Positions 1 to 9,584 of a stretch of DNA of 64,000 nucleotides are shown here, in pieces. Below the pieces are notes generated by a model that saw only the letters and a program-made list of their open reading frames with translations, made no database searches and was not told the DNA's origin. How positions within the stretch are numbered: the stretch's first letter is position 1; every line of letters begins with the position of its first letter. The translations under genes and the position numbers were made by a program. Location of the stretch: NCBI GenBank assembly GCA_021787845.1, contig JAJYLH010000003.1, forward strand, positions 62,001 through 126,000, given 5' to 3'. Source of the stretch: Myxococcales bacterium. GTDB lineage: Bacteria > Myxococcota > Myxococcia > Myxococcales > JAJYLH01.

Positions 1-68
1 CGGCTCGGGCGAGGGGGCGAGCGCATCCGGGATCGGCCTCGATCCCGGCGGTTCTGACGCGGCGGACG

Positions 69-97
69 TTGACCGCTCGCGCGCTTGCCCCTAGAGT
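69..97 (+). promoter_or_regulatory. Predicted sigma-70 promoter of the PP2C gene
   Basis: TTGACC at 69-74 and TAGAGT at 92-97 are separated by exactly 17 bases, a good match to the housekeeping promoter layout. Transcription would start near 104, giving a leader of about 35 bases before the PP2C start at 138. This is a pattern match only. Confidence 0.5.
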
Positions 98-137
98 GTG
101 CCGTTTTCGCTGACGGCACGCGCTTTTCGGGTGACAG

Positions 138-899
138 ATGCAGCTCAAGCATGCGGCACAAACCGACGTGGGGATGAAGCGGACCCACAACGAGGACTCC
201 TTTCTCGTCAACGCCGAGCTCGGGCTCTTCGTGGTGGCGGACGGGATGGGCGGCCACGCGGGCGGGGAGACCGCGAGCCGGGTGGCGGTGACGACCATCG
301 AGCAGGAGATGCTGCAAGCGTGGGAGAAGGACCCGGAGGTGTTCGCGCACCCGGGCGAGTTGGAGGAGACGCCGCTCGCCGACCTGATGCGCGATTCGCT
401 GGAGGCCGCTTGCGCTGCCGTCTACCACACGGCCCGGGCGAACCCCGCGCTGGACGGGATGGGCACGACTTCGGTGACGCTGTTGTGCCGAGAGGGCCTC
501 GCGGTGGCGGGTCACGTGGGCGACAGCCGGCTCTACATGATCCGCGGCGACCACATCCAGCAGATCTCCGAGGACCACAGCCTGGTCCACGAGCAGGTGA
601 AGGCGGGCCTCCTGACGGAGGAGCAGGCGAAACAGAGCCGGCTGAAGAACATCATCACCCGGTCCATCGGGTACGAGGAGGACGTGCTGGTGGACGTTTT
701 CGGCGTGCGGCTCGAGGCGGGCGACCTGCTCTTGTTGTGCACCGACGGGCTGTCGAACCTGGTCACCGACGAGGAGGTGAAGAGCGTCTTCGAGACCCTG
801 CCGCTGGCCGCGGTGCCGCAGAAGCTGATCGATCTGGCGAACGCGGGCGGCGGGGACGACAACATCACGGTGGTCGTGGTCCAGGTCGAGGAGCCCTGA
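138..899 (+). CDS. PP2C-family (Stp1-like) Ser/Thr protein phosphatase
   Basis: This 253-residue cytosolic protein matches bacterial PPM/PP2C phosphatases of the Stp1/PrpC type, which remove phosphate from Ser/Thr residues using two or three metal ions. The metal-binding signatures are in order: Glu19-Asp20 in HNEDS, Asp35-Gly36 in VVADGMGGH, then HVGDSRLY, CTDGLSN and the C-terminal DDNITVVVV. The length is typical for a stand-alone domain, with no membrane segment or sensor domain. The ribosome-binding site is weak (GGGTGA). No kinase gene is adjacent; the only Hanks-type kinase in the window starts at 54027, so a partnership cannot be argued from position. A promoter lies just upstream at 69-97. 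The gene is followed after about 200 bases by a peptidase gene on the same strand. Confidence 0.93.
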   Translation: MQLKHAAQTDVGMKRTHNEDSFLVNAELGLFVVADGMGGHAGGETASRVAVTTIEQEMLQAWEKDPEVFAHPGELEETPLADLMRDSLEAACAAVYHTARANPALDGMGTTSVTLLCREGLAVAGHVGDSRLYMIRGDHIQQISEDHSLVHEQVKAGLLTEEQAKQSRLKNIITRSIGYEEDVLVDVFGVRLEAGDLLLLCTDGLSNLVTDEEVKSVFETLPLAAVPQKLIDLANAGGGDDNITVVVVQVEEP

Positions 900-922
900 T
901 CCGGCGATTCGGGGCGGGCGCC

Positions 923-952
923 TTGCCAACGCTCGGGCGCTTGCCCTACCCT
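923..952 (+). promoter_or_regulatory. Possible promoter of the M23 peptidase gene
   Basis: TTGCCA at 923-928 and TACCCT at 947-952 are 18 bases apart in the gap between the PP2C stop (899) and the peptidase start (1106). The -10 box is a weak match, so the call is tentative. The alternative is read-through from the PP2C promoter. Confidence 0.25.
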
Positions 953-1105
953 GCCGTGACGGTTCGCGGGCTCGGGCGCCGAGCCAGGGGGGGCACCGAT
1001 CGCCAGCACGAGACGACGAGGACGACCAGGGGCCGGCAGTCCTCGAGGCCGGAGCCGACCCGGAAGAACGGCTCCGGGACCCAGGAAGCGACCGAAGGAC
1101 AGCGG

Positions 1106-2140
1106 TTGACCAACCCCACGAGCGAACAGCCGAGCCCCCGGGAGCACGACCAGACCTACACGGTGTTGCTGATCCCCGAGCGCGGCGCGCGGGTGGAGAA
1201 GCTGCGGCTGAGCGTCCGGCACGTGTCCCTGCTCCGGCGCCTCGCGCGCTTTCGGCTGTCGGACGTCCAGGTGCGGCTGGCCGTCGCCTTGGTCTTGGCG
1301 CTGGTGGCGGCGCTGGTGGGGATGACCTGGCGGCTCATCGCTCTGAGCGGGCGGGTGCGCGACAACACCCGGCTCGAGGAACAGAACCTCGAGCTGCAGG
1401 CGCGGCTGTCGACGATTCAGGAGAAGATCGGGCACATCAACGGCGTGCTCGCCCGCACGCAGGAGCTCTACGCCCGCCTCCAGGAGATCTCCCAGCTCTC
1501 CGACCCGGCCCGCAAGCTCTCCCTCGACGCTCCCGCGCTGCGGGATCCCCGCCTGCCGGCGGATCCGGTCAGGCTCACGAGCCAGCTCGACCGCCTCTCG
1601 TCCGAGGCCGAGGTGCAGTCGGAGGAGCTGAACACGCTGACCGGCTACTTCGAGGACCGCAAGGCCCTGCTCGCTTCGGCTCCGGCGATCTGGCCGGTGC
1701 GCGGGTGGGTGACGAGCGACTTCGGCTGGCGGGTCGACCCCTTCACCGGCCAGCGGGAACTGCACGAAGGGTTGGACATCGCGAACCAAGAGGGCACGCC
1801 GGTGCTCGCGACCGCCGACGGGACGGTGGTCTATGCGGCGCCCGACGACGGCTACGGCAACGTCATCGTTCTCGACCACGGTTTCGGCATCAAGACACGC
1901 TATGCGCACCTCTCCAAGATCGACGTCCGCATCGGCCAGCGCGTCCAGCGCGGGCAGACCATCGGCCAGATCGGCGACACCGGACGGGCCACGGGACCGC
2001 ACCTGCACTACGAGGTGCGGGTCAACGGGGCCGCGGTCAATCCCCGCAAGTTCATCCTGGAGCCGGAAGGACCGGACGCGCCGGTGCAGGAGCTGCGCGC
2101 GGCGGCGGGCGCGCACGTGCCCCACGGGATGGGCGACTAG
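1106..2140 (+). CDS. Membrane-anchored M23 (LytM-type) metallo-endopeptidase
   Basis: The product has 344 residues. A short basic cytosolic N-terminus is followed by one membrane segment (about residues 52-74), a coiled-coil stretch (about 80-200) and a C-terminal M23 peptidase domain. The zinc-site residues are present: His220 and Asp224 in HEGLD, and the HLH pair at 299-301, with a further conserved His in YAHLS. An intact site suggests an active peptidoglycan cross-bridge hydrolase in the periplasm rather than an EnvC/NlpD-type activator. I chose the TTG at 1106 because AAGGA sits six bases upstream; the same frame is open much further upstream, but there it only shadows the PP2C gene. The coiled coil plus LytM plan is typical of cell-division or cell-shape hydrolases. 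Confidence 0.9.
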   Translation: MTNPTSEQPSPREHDQTYTVLLIPERGARVEKLRLSVRHVSLLRRLARFRLSDVQVRLAVALVLALVAALVGMTWRLIALSGRVRDNTRLEEQNLELQARLSTIQEKIGHINGVLARTQELYARLQEISQLSDPARKLSLDAPALRDPRLPADPVRLTSQLDRLSSEAEVQSEELNTLTGYFEDRKALLASAPAIWPVRGWVTSDFGWRVDPFTGQRELHEGLDIANQEGTPVLATADGTVVYAAPDDGYGNVIVLDHGFGIKTRYAHLSKIDVRIGQRVQRGQTIGQIGDTGRATGPHLHYEVRVNGAAVNPRKFILEPEGPDAPVQELRAAAGAHVPHGMGD

Positions 2141-2307
2141 CCGCCGCATCGGCCCCTCGACCAATCGACGGCTCACGTTCTCGACCCCCGCGCGGACGCT
2201 TTTCGCTTTGGGCCGGGAAACGAAGAGCCCCGCTCATCCGTTTTCGTTAGTCTCCGAGGCTGCTCGCGCTTCCTAGGGGCGCGGCCGGAAAGGAAAGCGT
2301 CTTCCCC

Positions 2308-5172
<2,865 letters not shown>

Positions 5173-5187
5173 CGCTCCTGCTGTCCG

Positions 5188-5217
5188 GTCCGGCGGCGGC
5201 CCCTCGGGCGCCGGGAC
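5188..5217 (+). terminator. Possible terminator hairpin after secA
   Basis: GTCCGGCG (5188-5195) pairs with CGCCGGGAC (5209-5217), an eight-pair stem with one bulged G, beginning 16 bases after the secA stop. There is no clear T-run, as is common in GC-rich genomes, so the call rests on position and stem strength. Confidence 0.4.
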
Positions 5218-5440
5218 GGCAGCTCTCGAGAACAAGCATCTGCGCGAATCCCGGGCTCCGGGTCGTGCAGCGCCGCCCGGCGCAAAGCCCTCCCCCGCCC
5301 GCTCGCTGATCGCGGGATCGCCCGCATGCGCAGGACTTTCGAGCGCGCGGGCAGTCTGGCACGAATCGTGGTCTTTCCCTCGGACGCGCGCTCAGGGGGC
5401 GCGCCGCGCAGGTCGCGTGATCGCCCGAGGGGACCAGCAG

Positions 5441-5821
5441 ATGTCGCACCGCACCGCCCGCTCGCGCACGTTTCCGAGCGTTCTCGCCGCCTTGGCTCTC
5501 GCCTGGCCGCTCGCCGCGTCCGCGCAGCCGACCGGCAACCCGACCCAGGGAAAGACCGTCTTCGAGGCCAACTGCATCGTCTGCCACGGCGCCGACGGCA
5601 AGGGCGACGGCCCCGCGGCGGCGGCCTTGAGCCCGCACCCGGCGAACTTCACCGACCACAAGCGGATGAGCAAGGTCCCGGATTCGCTGCGGGTCAAGGT
5701 CGTCACCGGCGGGGGCGCCTCGCAGGGACTCTCGCCGCTGATGCCGAGCTTCGGGTCCACGCTGTCGGCCCAGCAGATCCGCGACGTCGTCGCCTACATC
5801 CGTCAGGCGTTCAGCCACTAG
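5441..5821 (+). CDS. Small periplasmic class I cytochrome c
   Basis: The 126-residue product has a Sec signal peptide (cleavage probably after ASA at residue 28) and one c-type haem site, Cys45-x-x-Cys48-His49, in a motif of the CIVCHGADGKGDGP kind typical of mono-haem electron carriers. Met101 in the LMPSFG motif is the likely sixth haem ligand. The C-terminal helix ends with DVVAYIRQAF, the usual closing helix of this fold. I chose the ATG at 5441, preceded by GAGGGGA, over an earlier in-frame start at 5417. The next gene, 82 bases downstream on the same strand, also carries a haem motif, so the two probably work together in electron transfer at the cell envelope. Confidence 0.9.
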   Translation: MSHRTARSRTFPSVLAALALAWPLAASAQPTGNPTQGKTVFEANCIVCHGADGKGDGPAAAALSPHPANFTDHKRMSKVPDSLRVKVVTGGGASQGLSPLMPSFGSTLSAQQIRDVVAYIRQAFSH

Positions 5822-5903
5822 CCAAACCGCTCGACCGTCACCACCGTTCGACCGCCTTTTCCCCTGAGGGCCCGCGCACGGGCGCGGGTGGGAGGTCGAA
5901 CAG

Positions 5904-7187
5904 ATGGTCGCATGTGGTGCGGGTCGGTGGTGTCGCTCTCTGGCAGCGCTCGCGGGGTTCGCTTGCGCTCTCCTTCTCCTCGAACCCGGCGCCCGGGCGG
6001 TTCCGAGCTTCGCCCGGCAGACCGGCTTCACCTGCGACGTGTGCCACACGGCGTTCCCGGAGCTGACGCCGTTCGGCCGGGCATTCAAGGCGTCGGGCTA
6101 CACCCTGACCACCGAGAAGACCATCGGCGGCAAGAGCACCGCCGGCCGCTCGACCCTGGCGCTCGTCGGCCTGCCGCCGCTCTCCGCGATGCTCCAGGCG
6201 ACCTACGTCCACACCCAGGGCGGCCAGCCGAACCAGAAGAACGACAACATCGCCCTCCCGGAGCAGCTCAGCTTCTTCCTCGCCGGCAAGATCGCGCCGG
6301 GGCTGGGCGGTTTCATCCAGGTGACCTACAGCGCCCTCGACAACAGCTTCGGCATCGACAACACCGACATCCGCTACTCGCGCACCGACGCGCTGGGCGA
6401 CAGCCCCCTCGTCTGGGGCATCACCCTCAACAACAACCCGACCCTGACCGACCTGTGGAACTCGACCCCCGCCTGGGGCGCGCCATTCGGCGACTCGGGG
6501 ATGCGGCCAGCGCCGAGCTTCGCGCCCTTCGTCTCGAGCCTGGGGCAGAACGTGGTGGGCTTGGGCGTCTACGGGTTGTGGAACAACCTGGTCTACGCCG
6601 AAGTCGACGGCTACCGCCCCTCCCCGGTAGGAGCGCTACCGGTACAGGAGACCGCTCCTGCTGGCAGCTCGACCGCGACCAACGTCGTCCAAGGGGTGGC
6701 GCCGTACTGGCGGGTCGCCCTGACTCACGACTTCGGGCCCCAATCCGTCGAAGTCGGCACCTTCGGGATGCACGGCGAAATCCTTCCCGGCGGCCCCACC
6801 CTCCTGACGCCGACGACGCGCTTCACCGACCTCGCCGTCGACGCGCAGTACCAGTACATCCTGGGCGACAACATCTTCACCGCCGACGGCTCGTTCATCC
6901 ACGAGGACGACTCGACCGGCGGCGCCGGCACCGGCCACCTGAACGCGACCACCCTGACCGCCGCCTACCTCTACAGCCGGGTCATCGGCCTGCGCCTGAC
7001 CTATCAGGACGTCGGGGGCGCCGCCGGCCAGGGAAGCCACATCGGGCTCATCGACCTGAACCTCCTGCCCTGGCTCAACACTCAGTTCACGCTGCGCTAC
7101 ACGGCGAACTTCGAGCTGGACGGCGCGAGCGGCACGCCAGCGACCAACGCCAATTCGCTGCTGGCGCTCGCCTGGATCGCGTTCTAG
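5904..7187 (+). CDS. Haem-motif outer-membrane barrel-like protein
   Basis: This 427-residue exported protein has a signal peptide (cleavage near ARA-V, residue 32) followed at once by a c-type haem motif, Cys44-Asp-Val-Cys47-His48, in a stretch reading CHTAFPELTPFGRAFK. The remaining 370 residues lack further haem motifs and show alternating polar/hydrophobic strands rich in Tyr, Thr and Asn, ending in a strand with a C-terminal Phe (LLALAWIAF), which is characteristic of outer-membrane beta-barrels. Similar haem-plus-barrel proteins are known as uncharacterised cytochrome-like families in proteobacteria. GGGAGGT precedes the ATG. With the cytochrome c at 5441 it could form a short periplasm-to-surface electron route; that role is inferred. 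The barrel call rests on strand pattern and the terminal Phe. Confidence 0.7.
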   Translation: MVACGAGRWCRSLAALAGFACALLLLEPGARAVPSFARQTGFTCDVCHTAFPELTPFGRAFKASGYTLTTEKTIGGKSTAGRSTLALVGLPPLSAMLQATYVHTQGGQPNQKNDNIALPEQLSFFLAGKIAPGLGGFIQVTYSALDNSFGIDNTDIRYSRTDALGDSPLVWGITLNNNPTLTDLWNSTPAWGAPFGDSGMRPAPSFAPFVSSLGQNVVGLGVYGLWNNLVYAEVDGYRPSPVGALPVQETAPAGSSTATNVVQGVAPYWRVALTHDFGPQSVEVGTFGMHGEILPGGPTLLTPTTRFTDLAVDAQYQYILGDNIFTADGSFIHEDDSTGGAGTGHLNATTLTAAYLYSRVIGLRLTYQDVGGAAGQGSHIGLIDLNLLPWLNTQFTLRYTANFELDGASGTPATNANSLLALAWIAF

Positions 7188-7232
7188 GGCCATCAGGACC
7201 GGGCGCACGAACCGTCACCGCCGCGCGCTGGC

Positions 7233-7289
7233 GATCGGACCGATCGGTCGGATCCGTCCGATCGGTCTGATCCCGGGCCAGTGCCCGGG
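7233..7289. repeat. GATCGG-type palindromic repeat cluster with terminator-like hairpin
   Basis: From 7233 to 7272 the sequence is a run of related 8-base blocks of the form GATCGGNC/CGATCGGT in both orientations, so it can fold on itself in several ways. It is followed directly by CCCGGGC (7272-7278), a CAGT loop and GCCCGGG (7283-7289), a perfect seven-pair hairpin. The cluster lies between two genes that converge on it, and a related array at 30874-30910 also lies between convergent genes. A bidirectional terminator is likely. Confidence 0.6.
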
Positions 7290-7322
7290 TAGCAGGGGCT
7301 ACGACGCCGGGCGACGCGGTCG

Positions 7323-8330
7323 TCAACCCTCGAGCCGATCAATCCCCGCCATCCAGCGGCGCTTCTCCGCGTCGGGCAAGAAGCTCGCGGCGAAAGAATT
7401 CCGTGCTAGCTGGGCGATTTCGCTCCTGGATAGCCTCAACGCTTCCGCCACCCGGCGGTAGTTCTCCCCCACGTAGCCGCCGAAATAGGCCGGGTCATCC
7501 GAGTTGATGGTCACGACCAGCCCCTGGTCGAGCAGCCCCTTCAAGTTGTGAGCCTCGAGTCGATCGAAAACCCGGAGCTTCACGTTCGACAGCGGGCACA
7601 CGGTCAACGGCACCCTCCCGCGGCGCAGCCGCTCGACGAGAGCGCTATCCTCGAGCGCTCGAACGCCGTGATCGATCCGCTCCGCCCGCAGGATCTCGAG
7701 GGCTTCCCAGACGTAGGCCGGCGGGCCTTCCTCGCCCGCGTGCGCGACCGCGTGCCACCCGAGCGCGCGCGCCCGCGCGAACGCCCGCGCGAACTTCGAC
7801 GGCGGATGGCCGACCTCCGACGAATCCAGGCCGATGGCCGTGATTGCGTCACCAAAGGGAGCGGCCTCGTCGATGGTCTGAAGCGCCTCGTCTTCCGGAA
7901 GGTGCCGCAAGAGGCAGAGGATGAGGCGCGTCGTCACCCGGTGAGCGGCACCGGCGTCGGTCAGCCCCGCCTGGAGCCCGCGCACGATGGTGCCCATCGA
8001 CACGCCGCGCACGGTGTGCGTCTGAGGGTCGAAGAACACCTCCGCGTGTTTCACGCCGTCGGCCGCTGCCCGTGCGACGTACGCCGCCGCCAGGTCGCGA
8101 AAGTCCCGCTCGGTCACCAGAACGGCCGCCACTCGGTAGTACACGTCCAGAAACGACTGGAGGTCGGCGAAGCTGTAGGCTTGCCGAAGCGCTTCTACCG
8201 AAGGAAAGCGCAGCTTCACCCCGTTGCGCGCGGCCAACTCGAAGGCGAGCTCCGGCTCCAGCGTCCCCTCGAGGTGGAGGTGCAGCTCGGCTTTCGGCAG
8301 CGAATCGATGAACGCGTCGAGCGATTCCAC
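7323..8330 (-). CDS. Adenine deaminase-type amidohydrolase (adenosine/adenine deaminase family)
   Basis: The 335-residue product is a metal-dependent purine deaminase. The N-terminal zinc motif is His17-x-His19 in KAELHLHLEGT; a later HAGEEG, a DSSEVG stretch and the SDDP metal/catalytic aspartates complete the site. LEGTLEPEL and FFDPQTHTVRGV are the forms I associate with the adenine (AAH1-like) deaminase branch; true adenosine deaminases usually have HLDGS here. The enzyme would convert adenine to hypoxanthine in purine salvage. I place the start at the GTG at 8330, five bases after GGAGG, giving MESLDAFIDSLPKAEL, the usual family start; the ATG at 8363 lacks a ribosome site. The distinction between adenine and adenosine as substrate is a motif-based judgement. 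Confidence 0.85.
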   Translation of the reverse strand: MESLDAFIDSLPKAELHLHLEGTLEPELAFELAARNGVKLRFPSVEALRQAYSFADLQSFLDVYYRVAAVLVTERDFRDLAAAYVARAAADGVKHAEVFFDPQTHTVRGVSMGTIVRGLQAGLTDAGAAHRVTTRLILCLLRHLPEDEALQTIDEAAPFGDAITAIGLDSSEVGHPPSKFARAFARARALGWHAVAHAGEEGPPAYVWEALEILRAERIDHGVRALEDSALVERLRRGRVPLTVCPLSNVKLRVFDRLEAHNLKGLLDQGLVVTINSDDPAYFGGYVGENYRRVAEALRLSRSEIAQLARNSFAASFLPDAEKRRWMAGIDRLEG

Positions 8331-8389
8331 GCACACCTCCACGCTCGAGAGAGCGCACACCATGCGAGCCGATTCGCCTCGAACGCCAA

Positions 8390-9388
8390 TCAGGGCTTCG
8401 GATGCGCGGCGAAGAACCGCCAGATGAGCTCGCCCCATTGGCTGGTCAGGGTCGGGATGTGGGCGCCACCGTCGATCTTCCACAGCTCTGCCGCGCCGCC
8501 GGGCGGGCAGTTCGCGTGCTCCCAGACCTCGGTCTCGTCGCCGTCGAGCGTGCTGTCGAGGTCGAGACGGGTGCCGGTGTCCGCCAGCGCTGCCGCACAG
8601 CCGTCGTGCGTGGCCCAGTCGGCAACCGTCTCTTCCGCGCCCGGATAGGCCGGAACCGTCAGCCCATCCAGGTCGGTACCGCCGCCGTAGAGCACCACCG
8701 AATCCGCTGTCCCGTGAACTTCCAGGGCCGCCACCGGCTCGGTCGGCCGGCAGTGGCGCTGGTCCTTCCATTGCGCGCCCGCGAGGCTGACGATGGCGGC
8801 GATGCGGGTCGACAGGTCGCACGCCAGACGCTGCGCCAGGAACGCGCCGTTCGAATGGCCGACCACGTAGACGCGCTTGGGATCGAGATTGAAACGCGCC
8901 TGCACGTCATCGATGATCGCGTTGACGTAGGCGACGTCGTCGACGCCGGTGTGGAAGAAGTCGCAGCAGGTGTCCGTCGCATTCCAGAAGCGGTGCCCTG
9001 CCGCGTCAACGGTGCCGTTGGGCATCGCGTAGAGGAACGTCTGCGCGTCCGAAACCGGCGTCAGCTTGAAGTAGGCTTCCTCGCCGGCGGCGTTCGCCCC
9101 GTAACCGTGCAGCATGATCACGAGCGGCGTCGGCTGGTGCGGGTCGTAGCCGGCCGGCACGTGAAGCGGATACGGCCGTTGCGCGATCAGGGTCGCCTCG
9201 CCGTCAGCAAGCGACCCACCGTCCGACCCGGATCCGCCATCACCAACCGAGCCGCCGTCGGGTAACGATCCGCCGTCCGCTCCGGCGTCGCCGGCCGTCG
9301 AATTTCGAGGACCGGCATCGGTTCCACTGACCGGCAGCGCACCCGAACAGGAAAAGAGGAGTAGGGCAGCGAGGACGTACCGTCTCAT
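8390..9388 (-). CDS. Secreted PHB-depolymerase/feruloyl-esterase-like hydrolase (lipoprotein)
   Basis: This 332-residue protein begins with a lipoprotein-like signal (LLLFSC, lipid-anchored Cys about residue 14) and a 40-residue linker rich in Asp, Gly and Ser. The rest is an alpha/beta-hydrolase of the LpqC/polyhydroxybutyrate-depolymerase class: an oxyanion region around MLHGYG, the nucleophile Ser179 in GHSNGAF, an Asp in the EVHGTADSVV stretch and a C-terminal His in GGAHIPT. Cysteine pairs (TCCDFF, HANC) suggest disulfides, consistent with export. GGAG lies eight bases before the ATG at 9388. Substrates in the family include polyesters and feruloylated plant polymers; which one applies here cannot be read from sequence. 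The gene runs in the same direction as the deaminase but shares no pathway with it. Confidence 0.82.
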   Translation of the reverse strand: MRRYVLAALLLFSCSGALPVSGTDAGPRNSTAGDAGADGGSLPDGGSVGDGGSGSDGGSLADGEATLIAQRPYPLHVPAGYDPHQPTPLVIMLHGYGANAAGEEAYFKLTPVSDAQTFLYAMPNGTVDAAGHRFWNATDTCCDFFHTGVDDVAYVNAIIDDVQARFNLDPKRVYVVGHSNGAFLAQRLACDLSTRIAAIVSLAGAQWKDQRHCRPTEPVAALEVHGTADSVVLYGGGTDLDGLTVPAYPGAEETVADWATHDGCAAALADTGTRLDLDSTLDGDETEVWEHANCPPGGAAELWKIDGGAHIPTLTSQWGELIWRFFAAHPKP

Positions 9389-9584
9389 CGGGGTAGCTCC
9401 GAAACGCTCAGTGTAGTGCGCGACCGCGGCCGGTGCTCGTCGACCCCTCGGTGCCCGACGCCGCGACGAATGCGCGTGATCGACCCACCGCGTGCAGGTT
9501 GCACGTGATTGCGAGACGCGCGCTCGTCCTCCACCCTGCACGACGGGGGGCTCGCGCGTGAAGCGAGCCTTGGGGGGAGGAACG

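Noticed and set aside
98-1105. Upstream extension of the M23 peptidase frame over the PP2C gene
   Set aside because: The extra 336 residues are frameshifted PP2C sequence, and TTG 1106 has a well-placed ribosome site.
5357-5375. Possible sigma-54 promoter (TGGCAC) before the cytochrome c gene
   Set aside because: The -12 half should contain GC in a TTGC-like box; here it is GTGG, so the site fails.
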